A stretch of DNA of 64,000 nt from an uncultured Bacteriovoracaceae bacterium (GTDB lineage: Bacteria; Bdellovibrionota; Bacteriovoracia; Bacteriovoracales; Bacteriovoracaceae): positions 18,945-82,944 of the forward strand of contig CATLOT010000017.1 of the NCBI GenBank assembly GCA_950054155.1, read 5' to 3'. This document shows, piece by piece, positions 35,902-45,533 of the stretch. The position numbers and the translations under genes are program-made. Every line of letters begins with the position of its first letter. Position 1 is the first letter of the stretch. Below the pieces are notes generated by a model, which was given only the letters and a program-made list of their open reading frames with translations, searched no databases and was not told the origin of the DNA.

Positions 35902-36870
35902 GTGGATCCAATTTTAGCACCAAACGAGGATCGTTTTGTAGTATTCCCCATCGAATACAATCGCATCTGGGAGATGTACAAGAATCACATGGCCGTGTTC
36001 TGGACTGCTGAGGAAATTGATCTTGTTCCTGATCTATCTGACTGGGAAAAGCTCAATGACAACGAAAAGCATTTCATTAAGCACGTTCTCGCATTCTTTG
36101 CGGCCAGCGATGGTATTGTTAACGAAAACCTCGCCATGCGCTTTTATAACGAAGTTCAAATTCCTGAAGCACGTTGCTTCTATGGTTTTCAGATAGCCAT
36201 GGAGAATATCCACTCTGAGACCTACTCTCTTCTAATCGATACTTATATCAAAGACACTGCTGAGAAGAATAAGCTCTTTAAAGCTATTGATACCCTTCCT
36301 CCCGTTGCTAAGAAAGCGAAATGGGCAATGAAGTGGATTAGCTCAAAGAGAAGCTTTGCTGAAAGACTCGTGGCCTTTGCTGCCATTGAGGGAATTTTCT
36401 TCAGCGGCTCTTTCTGCTCTATTTTCTGGCTTAAGAAAAGAGGCCTCATGCCAGGTCTTTGTACTTCTAACGAATTTATTTCTCGTGACGAAGGCCTTCA
36501 CTGTGAATTCGCGTGTCTTATTCACGAACTCCTCTCTGAAGAAGAAAAAGCTGATAAGGCGACTATTACAGCAATTATCAAAGAAGCGGTTGAAATTGAA
36601 AAAGAGTTCATCACGGACGCTCTTCCTGTTTCCCTCATCGGTATGAATGCAGACCTTATGAGTCAGTATATTGAATTCGTCGCTGACCACTGGTTAAACC
36701 AACTTGGTTGTGACAGCGTTTACGACTCGGAAAATCCTTTTGATTGGATGGAGCTTATCTCACTTGAAGGTAAGACTAACTTCTTTGAAAAGAGAGTTTC
36801 TGAATATGTTAGACCTGGTGTTGGACAAGACAAAGGCCAACAAGTATTCACACTAGACGCGGAGTTTTAA
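35902..36870 (+). CDS. nrdB: Ribonucleotide reductase class Ia small subunit
   Basis: 322 residues starting at GTG, seven bases after AAAGGAGG. Diiron ligands: Asp/Glu in [24 protein letters not shown], Glu-His in [14 protein letters not shown], and [14 protein letters not shown]. The radical tyrosine lies in [12 protein letters not shown] (~108). [18 protein letters not shown] is the R2 signature. The sequence is of the eukaryote-like class Ia type. It holds the tyrosyl radical and diiron centre that activates NrdA. It precedes nrdA by one base, an order reversed from E. coli. Confidence 0.95.
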   Translation: MDPILAPNEDRFVVFPIEYNRIWEMYKNHMAVFWTAEEIDLVPDLSDWEKLNDNEKHFIKHVLAFFAASDGIVNENLAMRFYNEVQIPEARCFYGFQIAMENIHSETYSLLIDTYIKDTAEKNKLFKAIDTLPPVAKKAKWAMKWISSKRSFAERLVAFAAIEGIFFSGSFCSIFWLKKRGLMPGLCTSNEFISRDEGLHCEFACLIHELLSEEEKADKATITAIIKEAVEIEKEFITDALPVSLIGMNADLMSQYIEFVADHWLNQLGCDSVYDSENPFDWMELISLEGKTNFFEKRVSEYVRPGVGQDKGQQVFTLDAEF

Positions 36871-36871
36871 G

Positions 36872-39229
36872 ATGTACGTCATCACAAGAAGCGGCGAAAA
36901 AGAGCCTATTAAATTCGATAAAATTACAGAAAGAATTCATACACTTGGTTCCGATCTCGATGATCGTGTAGACCCCTCTGCCATCGCCCAAAAGGTGATC
37001 GAAGGGATCTATGACGGAATCACGACTCGTGAGCTAGATCAGCTTGCAGCCGAAACTGCAGCCTATCTTTCGACGAAGCACCCAGACTACAGTAAGATGG
37101 CCGGTCGAATTGCCGTATCCAATCTTCACAAAGAAACTCGTGGCTGCTTTTCTGAAAATATCAAGGCAATGTATGCCTACGTGAATGAGAAAACGGGTGA
37201 GCACGCTCCCCTTATCTCAAAAGAACTCCATGACACTGTTATGGAAAACGCAGAGATGCTTGATAAGGCCGTTGTCGACAATAGAGATTTTGACTACGAC
37301 TACTTTGGTTTTAAAACACTTGAGCGTTCATACCTCCTGCGTATGGATGGCACAATCGTTGAAAGACCCGGTCAAATGCTTATGCGTGTTTCTGTTGGAA
37401 TCCATATGAATAATATGGAAGCTGCCATTGAAACTTATAACCTTATGAGCAAGAAGCTTTTCACACACGCTTCTCCAACTCTCTTTAACAGTGGAACAAG
37501 TAAGCCCCAACTTTCTAGCTGCTTTCTTCTCACGATGAAAGACGACAGTATCGAAGGAATCTACGATACTCTCCGTCAGACAGCTCTTATTAGCCAAAGC
37601 GCCGGTGGTATTGGTCTCTCTATCCACAATATCCGCGCTAAGGGTTCTGCGATTAAAGGAACAAATGGAACATCAAATGGTGTTGTTCCTATGCTCAAGG
37701 TCTTCAACGATACTGCTCGCTATGTTGACCAAGGTGGTGGTAAGCGTAAAGGCGCTTTTGCGATCTACCTTGAGCCGTGGCATGCCGATGTCTTTGACTT
37801 TCTTGAAATGAAGAAGAACACAGGTAAGGATGAGCAACGTGCTCGTGACCTTTTCTACGCTATGTGGACTCCTGATCTTTTCATGAAGCGAGTTGAACAG
37901 GATGGAATGTGGTCACTCTTTTGCCCCCATGAATGTCCAGGTCTTGCTGACACTTACGGCGCTGAGTTTGAAAAGCTCTACACTCGTTACGAAACTGAAG
38001 GTAAAGCGAAGAAAACTGTTCGCGCCCAAGACCTATGGTTTCATATTCTTGAGTCTCAGGTTGAAACCGGTTCTCCTTACATGCTCTACAAAGACGCCGT
38101 TAATGAGAAATCGAATCAGAAAAACCTTGGAACAATTAAGTCTTCAAATCTCTGTACAGAGATCATGGAATACACTGCCCCTGACGAAGTTGCCGTTTGC
38201 AACCTTGCCTCAGTGGCCCTTAATAAGTTCGTTAATGAAGAAACTGGTGAATACAACCATCAAGAACTCTATGATGTCGTTCGTCGCATGACTTACAACC
38301 TCAATAGAATCATCGACATTAACTACTACCCGGTGCCAGAAGCGAAGAACTCCAATATGCGCCATCGTCCGATCGGCCTTGGTGTTCAGGGTCTAGCAGA
38401 CACCTTCTTCCTTATGAGACTTCCTTTTGAATCTGAAGAAGCAAAGAAGGTGAATCAAGAGATTTTTGAAACCATCTACTTTGCTGCCGTTACGGCATCT
38501 GCTGAGATGGCCGAAATTGATGGGCCTTACAAGACCTTTGAAGGGTCACCTATGAGCCAGGGAATCTTTCAATTTGATATGTGGGGAACAAAGCCCACCT
38601 CGGGTCGTTGGGACTGGGATAGCTTAAAAGAGAGAGTCATGAAGACAGGTGTCAGAAACTCTCTTCTTGTTGCCCCTATGCCAACTGCATCGACTTCACA
38701 GATTCTTGGTAATAATGAGTGCTTTGAGCCCATTACCTCTAATATCTATGTAAGGCGTGTACTCTCTGGTGAATTTGCCGTTGTTAACAAGTACCTTGTA
38801 AAAGACCTTGTTGAGCGTAATCTTTGGGACGATGACATGAGAAATGAAATCATTGCAAGCAATGGTTCTATTCAAAGCATTGAAAGAATCCCTGAAGACA
38901 TTAAGCAACTTTACAAAACGGTATGGGAAATTTCTCAACGTGCTGTTATTGATCACGCAGCTCTTCGTGGACCATTTATTGACCAAGGTCAATCGATGAA
39001 TGTTCACATTCAAGAACCTAACTTTGGTAAACTCTCTTCTATGCACTTCTATGCCTGGAAGGCGGGTCTCAAAACAGGTATGTACTACTTGAGAACAAGA
39101 GCTGTTGTTAATGCGGTTCAGTTTACAGTTAAGAACAACCAAAAAGATAAGCCAACTCAAGCAGAGGCTGAAGCTCAAATGGTGTGTTCAATTGAAAATC
39201 CTGATGACTGCGTCATGTGCGGAAGTTAA
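36872..39229 (+). CDS. nrdA: Ribonucleotide reductase class Ia large subunit
   Basis: 785 residues. An ATP-cone domain (~1-90, [20 protein letters not shown]) gives allosteric activity control. [20 protein letters not shown] holds a redox Cys and specificity region; [11 protein letters not shown] and [12 protein letters not shown] contain active-site Cys; [19 protein letters not shown] is the family signature. The C-terminus ends CVMCGS, with the CxxC that reduces the active site. Converts ribonucleotides to deoxyribonucleotides with NrdB. A strong terminator follows at 39256. Confidence 0.96.
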   Translation: MYVITRSGEKEPIKFDKITERIHTLGSDLDDRVDPSAIAQKVIEGIYDGITTRELDQLAAETAAYLSTKHPDYSKMAGRIAVSNLHKETRGCFSENIKAMYAYVNEKTGEHAPLISKELHDTVMENAEMLDKAVVDNRDFDYDYFGFKTLERSYLLRMDGTIVERPGQMLMRVSVGIHMNNMEAAIETYNLMSKKLFTHASPTLFNSGTSKPQLSSCFLLTMKDDSIEGIYDTLRQTALISQSAGGIGLSIHNIRAKGSAIKGTNGTSNGVVPMLKVFNDTARYVDQGGGKRKGAFAIYLEPWHADVFDFLEMKKNTGKDEQRARDLFYAMWTPDLFMKRVEQDGMWSLFCPHECPGLADTYGAEFEKLYTRYETEGKAKKTVRAQDLWFHILESQVETGSPYMLYKDAVNEKSNQKNLGTIKSSNLCTEIMEYTAPDEVAVCNLASVALNKFVNEETGEYNHQELYDVVRRMTYNLNRIIDINYYPVPEAKNSNMRHRPIGLGVQGLADTFFLMRLPFESEEAKKVNQEIFETIYFAAVTASAEMAEIDGPYKTFEGSPMSQGIFQFDMWGTKPTSGRWDWDSLKERVMKTGVRNSLLVAPMPTASTSQILGNNECFEPITSNIYVRRVLSGEFAVVNKYLVKDLVERNLWDDDMRNEIIASNGSIQSIERIPEDIKQLYKTVWEISQRAVIDHAALRGPFIDQGQSMNVHIQEPNFGKLSSMHFYAWKAGLKTGMYYLRTRAVVNAVQFTVKNNQKDKPTQAEAEAQMVCSIENPDDCVMCGS

Positions 39230-39255
39230 GATCAAGAAAAGACTTTAGTTAGCAT

Positions 39256-39289
39256 AAAGGCCTCCTCTTCAAAGTGGAGGCCTTTTTTT
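39256..39289 (+). terminator. Rho-independent terminator after nrdBA
   Basis: Stem GGCCTCC / GGAGGCC with flanking A/T pairs and a T-run (TTTTTTT) 27 bases after the nrdA stop. Classic intrinsic terminator. Confidence 0.9.
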
Positions 39290-39305
39290 ATCCCCCCCAA
39301 AGACT

Positions 39306-40160
39306 ATGACAAATACAGGTTACCTTTACGCAATAGTGGCATTTGGTATCTGGGGACTAGTTCCTCTCTTTTGGCAATATATCACTCACCTAAACCCCAT
39401 CAACCTCTTAGGCCATCGTATCCTTTGGGGATTACTAGTGCTTGTTCCTTTTCTTTATAATAAAGGCCCCTTAAAAATTTTCACCAAGGCCGCGAGAGAA
39501 AAACCTATCTACCTCTTAGCAAGCACTATTCTCATCGCAACAAACTGGTACACTTTCGTCTACGCGACTCAAGCCCAGAAAATGGTGGAAGCAAGCTTGG
39601 GTTATTTCCTTAACCCTCTTCTCAATGTCATCATCGGTATTTTCTTTTTTAAAGAACACATCACAAAGATAAAGGTTGTAAGTTTTCTCTTGGCACTTAT
39701 AGGGGTGATCTTCTTTGCTCTAGGAAGAAGCGGAGACATCTGGATAAGCCTCACGCTGGCCTTCAGCTTTGCTCTCTATGGTGTCATCCATAAACTCAGT
39801 GACAACAAAGGATTAGAGGGACTCTACATTGAGTTAGTCCTTCTCCTTCTCACCTTCATCCCCTTTCTCTACTTCACGGGAGAATTTAAACCAGAGTCCA
39901 TTTTGGAAGACAGAGGCTTTCTCGTTTTTCTCACAGGTGCCGTCACAATAACCCCCCTCGTCTTCTTCACGATGGCCGTAAAGCTGATTCCCTATAGCAG
40001 CGTCGGCTTCATTCAATACCTCGCTCCTCTGGGGCAACTTACAATAGGGGTGTTAATCTTTAAGGAACCCCTAGAGGGCCAAAGCTTAATTAGTTTTATA
40101 TTGATATGGCTCGCTCTTTTAATTTACACAGGGGCTCAACTCAAACGTAAACCCTTATAG
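39306..40160 (+). CDS. rarD: RarD/EamA-family transporter
   Basis: 284 residues with about ten membrane helices and no soluble domain. The start YLYAIVAFGIWGLVPLFWQY (~6-25) with P...WGL is the RarD family signature, and LLGHRILWGLLVLVPFL and ATNWYTFVYATQ follow it. Two EamA repeats (~4-140, ~145-280). RarD proteins are inner-membrane exporters of unknown natural substrate. It converges on, and overlaps by 6 bases, the BtaA-like gene. Confidence 0.85.
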   Translation: MTNTGYLYAIVAFGIWGLVPLFWQYITHLNPINLLGHRILWGLLVLVPFLYNKGPLKIFTKAAREKPIYLLASTILIATNWYTFVYATQAQKMVEASLGYFLNPLLNVIIGIFFFKEHITKIKVVSFLLALIGVIFFALGRSGDIWISLTLAFSFALYGVIHKLSDNKGLEGLYIELVLLLLTFIPFLYFTGEFKPESILEDRGFLVFLTGAVTITPLVFFTMAVKLIPYSSVGFIQYLAPLGQLTIGVLIFKEPLEGQSLISFILIWLALLIYTGAQLKRKPL

Positions 40161-41258
40161 TTTACGAAAAAGGCCAAAGCGATAAACGCCAACCTTTTCC
40201 TTAGGATAAAGGTCAATAAAATCGTGAGTGATTTCTTCATAGCCATGAGTGTCTGCTTGAGGAACCCTTAGATAATTTCTTAAGCAGACGACCCCACCCT
40301 TTTTAAGAGAGGGCTTGATGGTCTGAAGAAAGTTCTTCTCGACTTCTCCTTTAAAGTAACTTGGAACATCACTCAGGCCGATGTAATCAAACTCGTCACT
40401 TCTCTCGCTTAGAGTATCAAGAAGATTTCCTTCACTATAGCGAACGCTATCAGAGGCCGCCATCTCTAATTTATTTTTAACGGCATAGAAATTAAGCTTA
40501 TCTGCTTCGATGGGATTTCCGTCACTATGATTTATTCTTCCGTAAAAACACAAATGAGCAAAGAAGCTCTCTCTGGCCAGATTGTGGGTAAAGAGTTGTT
40601 CAAATGCTTTCTTATAATAGTCATAATGGGATTCACGTACATTCTTTTCAATAAAGTCTCCTTTATAAAGAAGAGCATTAAAGACCGACTTATTTCCCAG
40701 AAGGAAGAGGATTGAGTTCCACTTAGAACCACTAAAGGTATTTAAGAAATATTCTCTTTGCTCGTCGATATGATAGAAAGAGAAGAGTTGATCCCTTTCC
40801 TTTCGCATCAGAAGCTGAAGTGCCTTGCTCATAGTCTGAAAGGTCCTCTCCCACTTGCCGCTATACAGAAGGCTTTGCCAATTGGTTTGTTCAAAGAGGT
40901 CTTTAAAAAAATGACGATCACTCTCTACCAGCTCTAGGCGCGAGAAGAGTTTCTTTCGGGCATAGGAATTGTCCTGCTTACCATAGGGAGGAAAATCAAA
41001 GAACTGTAAAAACTCGTTATAATCAAGGGCGCGATAAAGGGCCGTACGAAGGCGGCAAAGGGCCAGTTGATAGGGTGAAACATCACCCATTTCAATGGAT
41101 TCAACACTTTCACAGGCCATCAAGGGAAGCCCACGACTCCCACAGCCAGCAACATTGAAAATACTTTTACTTCCTAACTTTTTAACGATTTCAACATCAA
41201 CCCCGGTGTCTTCGTTGCCAAGAGTGTAGTTTAATTGATTAAAGTATTTCTGTGTCAT
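40155..41258 (-). CDS. BtaA-like (DUF3419) 3-amino-3-carboxypropyl transferase
   Basis: 367 residues. It opens with YFNQLNYTLGNEDTGVDVEI and has SIFNVAGCGSRGLPLMACES (~33-52), a SAM-binding loop, then SPYQLALCRLRTALYRALDY, which is characteristic of DUF3419/BtaA. RSDEFDYIGLSDVPSYF (~290) and VCLRNYLRVP complete the domain. BtaA moves the 3-amino-3-carboxypropyl group from SAM onto the free hydroxyl of diacylglycerol, the first step in betaine lipids. The second enzyme, the BtaB N-methylase, is not here. It is last in a four-gene leftward operon, one base from the reductase-like gene. Confidence 0.8.
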   Translation of the reverse strand: MTQKYFNQLNYTLGNEDTGVDVEIVKKLGSKSIFNVAGCGSRGLPLMACESVESIEMGDVSPYQLALCRLRTALYRALDYNEFLQFFDFPPYGKQDNSYARKKLFSRLELVESDRHFFKDLFEQTNWQSLLYSGKWERTFQTMSKALQLLMRKERDQLFSFYHIDEQREYFLNTFSGSKWNSILFLLGNKSVFNALLYKGDFIEKNVRESHYDYYKKAFEQLFTHNLARESFFAHLCFYGRINHSDGNPIEADKLNFYAVKNKLEMAASDSVRYSEGNLLDTLSERSDEFDYIGLSDVPSYFKGEVEKNFLQTIKPSLKKGGVVCLRNYLRVPQADTHGYEEITHDFIDLYPKEKVGVYRFGLFRKL

Positions 41259-43283
41259 CTATGACCCTTTCTTCTTTAGAGCATGCTCGCGGCAAAGCTC
41301 AAATTCTTCATCGGTTATAAAACCATTATGGCCCATTATACAGCTAAGACGAACCCCATGTTCCTGACATAAACGATCCACTTCTAAAACTTTCTCATAA
41401 TTTATATTGCGACTCAAAGTGAAGTTCTCATACTTTCCCTCCATCGCAAGTAAGGCAGTCTCGGCCAAGCAGGCGTATACAATATTTCCTTTAAGACCAA
41501 GATCCACTCTCATGTCTACTGGTCCAGGAAGCATCACTTCCCCAGAGGCGATCACCATCACATCCGGTCTACTCAGAGCATCTTCTTCACTAATATCAAA
41601 GGGTCTAGAGACATCACAGATGATAGCACCTGGCTTGACTTGATCGATTTCAAGTATTTTTCTTCCCTGAGCGCTTGTTGAGGTAATAATAAGATCACAA
41701 TCACTAATATATTCTTCAGGATTGGTGCTTGAGTAAACACGCACATCACTATCAATAGCCTCTATCTCCTCTTTAAGCTCCAAAAGCTTATAGGCCCGTG
41801 GCGCAACGATCACAACCTCACTCCAGCTCTTAGCAAGAATTTTCGCACTCACTGCTCCAATACTTCCAGTTGCCCCGATGATCATGACCTTGCCCTGATA
41901 GCGCTCGTTCTTCTTGACGACAAAATTCATCTTATCAAGAGCAAACTTGGCGGCCCAAAGAGTCGCACAAGCACTTAAGCTATTACCCGTTGTGACCGGT
42001 ATTGGACTCTGATCGGCAACAGTCACCCCAGCATCACCTACAATCTTCGTATAGGCACCCAGACCAATAATACGTGCCCCCTGACTTGCTCCTTCATCAC
42101 AAAGCTTTATCAAACGGCCGTAAATAGAATTAACATCTTTTTCAAGCAACTTCTTAGGAGTCTCAGTCATGGTGTAGATGAGTCCTTCAACTTCCTTTCC
42201 ATTTTTTTCAGAGACAATTCCTCCAATTTTTCCATGATAGAATCCAGGGAATTGGCTTATCGCCTCTTCCACAACAGGACCTAGGCTATCGCTAAAGCCC
42301 GTGAGAGGTTTGAGAAGCTTGTGGCGAAAGAGGTGCTTCTTACTAAGAGGATGAATAATGAAGGCAAACTTTTCAATCTCATCAGCCCGTGGCCCAAAGT
42401 CAAAGTAGTGGGCCTTAAGCGTATTCTTTTCCATCCACTTAAGGATTGCCATTTCATTAAGATATTCAACATCGTTTTGAGTGACCTGAAGGCAAGCCTC
42501 AACAAGACTAAAAGTGCTAAAATTAGCTTTAAGAATATTAGGCATGCAAACGACAGCTCCTCTTACCCCAGCCGCTATAAACTGCTTTTTACGAGAGTCA
42601 CTAAGAAAGTCAATAAAAACAACCTTATCTTTAAGGTGACCCTGATCGACAAGATCAAAGGTACTATCATTGCCAACGAATATATCACTCTTAAAAAACT
42701 GAGGAATTTTATCGGAGCGCTTAGAAAAGTTACCAAGGTGAGATCGTTTAAGCTTCATCCTCTTAAATAGCGGACGCATGGTTTTAATAAAGGTATCAAG
42801 ATGCTTCTTATGGCCTAGAGTGAAGGGCTGCTTAAGAAAGAAGAGAGGATCTCCCAATACCACTTGAGCCCCCGCATTAGTAATTTCATCAATAAGCGGA
42901 TAATGAAAGGCACCTGCGTAAAAGCTCACTCTCTTGTCTTCAAAGAAGCGATGATGCTCTAAAGAGAATTTTCGAAGGGCAAAGGGAAGGAAATTTCTCT
43001 TAAGAAGGTTTCCATCCATCATAGGTGTCATTTTAGCGACTTTTTTTATTTTCTCGATCTGAGGGTGAATAAAGCCTCCCCCCTTCATACTAATCACCGG
43101 GGGAACGCCACTTAAAGCAAAGGCATCAACAATCCCGTCATAATCTTTAATGATGCTCTTAGCGAGATTATAATCAAAATTGAGCTGATATTGGGAAACT
43201 CGAATAGATTCACCAAGGAAGTCTATAACCTCTTCTTCAAAAGCACCATTTCCTGAAAAGATAAGTGAAATAATATGCTTCAT
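41259..43283 (-). CDS. Two-part protein: unknown N-terminal half plus acyl-ACP-reductase-like C-terminal half
   Basis: 674 residues. Residues ~1-340 (for example DGIVDAFALSGVPP, GAQVVLGDPLFF, AAGVRGAVVCMPNIL) match nothing I recognise. From ~400 on the sequence follows cyanobacterial long-chain acyl-ACP reductase (AAR): IIGLGAYTKIVGD, PVTTGNSLSACATLWAAKFA, the NADPH motif MIIGATGSIGAVSAKILA, and NIVYACLAETALLAMEGKYE. The Cys in YACLAE (~605) sits where AAR has its catalytic Cys. AAR turns fatty acyl-ACP into fatty aldehyde. The fusion with ~340 extra N-terminal residues is unusual. Coupled by 4-base overlap to the SDR upstream and one base from the BtaA-like gene downstream. Confidence 0.75.
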   Translation of the reverse strand: MKHIISLIFSGNGAFEEEVIDFLGESIRVSQYQLNFDYNLAKSIIKDYDGIVDAFALSGVPPVISMKGGGFIHPQIEKIKKVAKMTPMMDGNLLKRNFLPFALRKFSLEHHRFFEDKRVSFYAGAFHYPLIDEITNAGAQVVLGDPLFFLKQPFTLGHKKHLDTFIKTMRPLFKRMKLKRSHLGNFSKRSDKIPQFFKSDIFVGNDSTFDLVDQGHLKDKVVFIDFLSDSRKKQFIAAGVRGAVVCMPNILKANFSTFSLVEACLQVTQNDVEYLNEMAILKWMEKNTLKAHYFDFGPRADEIEKFAFIIHPLSKKHLFRHKLLKPLTGFSDSLGPVVEEAISQFPGFYHGKIGGIVSEKNGKEVEGLIYTMTETPKKLLEKDVNSIYGRLIKLCDEGASQGARIIGLGAYTKIVGDAGVTVADQSPIPVTTGNSLSACATLWAAKFALDKMNFVVKKNERYQGKVMIIGATGSIGAVSAKILAKSWSEVVIVAPRAYKLLELKEEIEAIDSDVRVYSSTNPEEYISDCDLIITSTSAQGRKILEIDQVKPGAIICDVSRPFDISEEDALSRPDVMVIASGEVMLPGPVDMRVDLGLKGNIVYACLAETALLAMEGKYENFTLSRNINYEKVLEVDRLCQEHGVRLSCIMGHNGFITDEEFELCREHALKKKGS

Positions 43284-44422
43284 GCCTTTATGCGCCCTTT
43301 AACGAAGACCACCGCTTTTTCACATCGCGATAGAAATTGAATGACCTGCGGATAAACACTAAGAGGGGTATGAGATAAGTCCGCGACCGCCCGATCAAAA
43401 ATAACTTCTTTAAAGTCATTATAACTTGGATTAGTTATTTTTAAATCCTGATCCATTTTTATTCGTGTAAATTGCGGTTTTATATACATGTAATCAATTA
43501 ATTCTTGAGGAAGCCCTAGTTGATAGAGTCCATTTTTAATGAGGGGCTCAAAGAGAGAAATACGGGGGAGACTCATGAATTGTGTTTGGTAGCCCAAGTG
43601 CTTAACAAAATCCTCTAGAAAATCACGAAGAGTTGGTAAGTCACGATTAAGAATATGATAAGATCTTAGACCACCTTTCTTATTTTTATAAACGTCTAGG
43701 AGGGCGCGACTTGCAGTATCGACTGTCACAAGAGGCAATTCCTGATCACCATCATAAGGAAAACCTAGATAGGGCGCTTTAAATGTTGCCCCAGCGTAGC
43801 GGTTGATATCAATGAGAGCTTTAAGAAAATAATATATCCCATCTTTCTTCTTAAATTCTCCGCTCTTTGAATCTCCAATTATTATCCCAAAACGCAGAAT
43901 TTGAGTACAGACCTGAGACTTTGAAAACCAATTGCGTACAACCTCTTCTGCTTTAAATTTACTATAGGCATAAGGGTCATTAAAAGATTGATTTAAATCA
44001 AAATCATCCTCACTAAAGGGCCCTTTAAAATCTCCTGCAACAGCAATAGAAGAAGCATAATTAAATTTTTTAAGATTTTTACAGTACCCCGCAAAGAAGA
44101 GGAGATTCTGGGTTCCAATAACATTTACTTTTACAAGCTGTTCTTTTGGCGCTTCTAAATCATAAAGAGCTGCCAGGTGAAAAATTTGAGTAATTTCCAG
44201 GGAGAGGTGTTTGAATTCATTCTGATCCTCAAAGACATCAGGATTAGTAAGATCACCCTCTACACAAAAGACTCTATTATTTTTAGCGTATTTTTGACTG
44301 AATTTTTCAAGATTATCTCCCCTTAGGAGAAGATAGATTTTGGTATCATCCTTTTTCTCACAGAGATCCTCTAAGAACTTCTCTCCAAGAAAACCACTGG
44401 CCCCTGTAATAAGAATACTCAT
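43280..44422 (-). CDS. Extended short-chain dehydrogenase (thioester-reductase/epimerase type)
   Basis: 380 residues. NAD(P) motif ILITGASGFLGEKFLEDL (~3-20), catalytic Ser/Tyr/Lys context KFNYASSIAVAGDFKG and DPYAYSKFKAEEVVRN (YxxxK), and a substrate half (~190-380) ending with helices. The fold is extended SDR, close to the thioester-reductase/fatty acyl reductase group (LLRGDNLEKF after the first strand). It could reduce an acyl thioester, a keto group, or a lipid intermediate. Overlaps its neighbours by 4 bases on both sides. Confidence 0.78.
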   Translation of the reverse strand: MSILITGASGFLGEKFLEDLCEKKDDTKIYLLLRGDNLEKFSQKYAKNNRVFCVEGDLTNPDVFEDQNEFKHLSLEITQIFHLAALYDLEAPKEQLVKVNVIGTQNLLFFAGYCKNLKKFNYASSIAVAGDFKGPFSEDDFDLNQSFNDPYAYSKFKAEEVVRNWFSKSQVCTQILRFGIIIGDSKSGEFKKKDGIYYFLKALIDINRYAGATFKAPYLGFPYDGDQELPLVTVDTASRALLDVYKNKKGGLRSYHILNRDLPTLRDFLEDFVKHLGYQTQFMSLPRISLFEPLIKNGLYQLGLPQELIDYMYIKPQFTRIKMDQDLKITNPSYNDFKEVIFDRAVADLSHTPLSVYPQVIQFLSRCEKAVVFVKGRIKA

Positions 44423-45381
44423 TGCAGGGTAACCTCATTTACTTCATTTAAAAGAGAAGACTCTCCTATTTGGCTATAAACGAGCAGTGACTTAGGAACC
44501 ATTTCAACTTCCCATGACTTTTCATGACCGAAAACCTCACCATCACCAAAGAAAGGAAGTTTTGTATCATCAAGAAGCTCAATTTTTACATTGCGGCTTT
44601 CAAAACTAATGAGATTGGGGTCATTAACGACCTTTTCTTTATTGGCCATGGCCCAGAGACACTGAGCAATAGAAGCGCGGGATTTATGAGTGAAGGCCGT
44701 AACATTAAAAAGCCCGTCACTATTACAAGTTCCTGGAGCCACCTCAAAGCGCCCCCCTAAGCAGGATTGGTTATTGATAAGAAGACCAGGTGTACGGATC
44801 ACCCCACTAAATTCATCCGATGTGATTTTAAAATTATAGTAGGGAAAATCAAGACCCAGAAACTCAGTTGCGGCGAAGAAAGGATAAATATGCTTTCCCG
44901 TCATCTTCATCATTCTTTTAAACAGGGGAACTCGTTTTCTCAGATCATTAATCTTATGGGCGACATTACCACCAACTCCAAGACCACCGTTGGTTGCCAT
45001 CATCTGACCATTAATTTTAATAAGGTCGATATACTTCATCTCACGACTTCTCACCCAAGAGATGACTTTATCGACACTTGCCTGTGCTCCAAGTTCACTG
45101 GCAAGATCATTGGCCGTTCCCCCTGGAACAACGAGCAAAGCGATGTCACTAGAGACCATTTCTTGAATGAGAGTATGGGCAGTGCCATCACCGCCGACAC
45201 TAATGACTGTATCAATATTGGATTCAACATCGCGCTTGAGAAGCTCGACGAGTTCCTCCTGATCCTTTGGCCTTCTAAAGTTGATTTGACTTCTAAAGAG
45301 ACGGCGGGAAATCTCTTTTTCCCACCAACTGCCTTTTCCAGCACCGGCCTGTTTATTGAGATAAACACTTATCTCTTGCAT
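44419..45381 (-). CDS. Diacylglycerol/lipid kinase family protein
   Basis: 320 residues. The DAGK catalytic domain is shown by TVISVGGDGTAHTLIQEM (~59-76, GGDGT ATP motif) and LLVVPGGTANDLASELG (~85-101), followed by IKINGQMMATNGGLGVGGNV and ends with a beta domain containing FFGDGEVFGHE. Members of this family (YegS, DgkB) phosphorylate diacylglycerol, sphingoid or related lipid alcohols. First gene of the leftward operon, GAGGACAG upstream of the ATG; divergent promoter region at 45382-45533 is shared with the formyltransferase operon. Confidence 0.85.
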   Translation of the reverse strand: MQEISVYLNKQAGAGKGSWWEKEISRRLFRSQINFRRPKDQEELVELLKRDVESNIDTVISVGGDGTAHTLIQEMVSSDIALLVVPGGTANDLASELGAQASVDKVISWVRSREMKYIDLIKINGQMMATNGGLGVGGNVAHKINDLRKRVPLFKRMMKMTGKHIYPFFAATEFLGLDFPYYNFKITSDEFSGVIRTPGLLINNQSCLGGRFEVAPGTCNSDGLFNVTAFTHKSRASIAQCLWAMANKEKVVNDPNLISFESRNVKIELLDDTKLPFFGDGEVFGHEKSWEVEMVPKSLLVYSQIGESSLLNEVNEVTLQ

Positions 45382-45479
45382 TCTGTCCTCGTTTTGATCT
45401 TAGGGTTTGGGTTGGTTTTTTTCATTGTAAAGGAAGTTGTTAAGAGAAATAACACTCGCTGAAAAAAATACCCTAACTG

Positions 45480-45508
45480 TTGGAATCCTGGCACTTCCTC
45501 CCTAAAAT
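45480..45508 (+). promoter_or_regulatory. Candidate sigma-70 promoter of the rightward lipid-pathway operon
   Basis: TTGGAA at 45480-45485 and TAAAAT at 45503-45508 are exactly 17 bp apart. Transcription would start near 45515, just before GGAGAG at 45519. This rules out a TTG at 45480 as translation start for the next gene. Confidence 0.55.
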
Positions 45509-45533
45509 AGAGAGAAATGGAGAGAATAAGTTG

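Noticed and set aside
42321..42770. 149-codon open frame antisense to the AAR-like fusion
   Set aside because: Shadow of a well-supported gene.
44767..45462. 231-codon open frame antisense to the lipid kinase
   Set aside because: It covers the GGDGT-containing gene on the other strand and has no motif.
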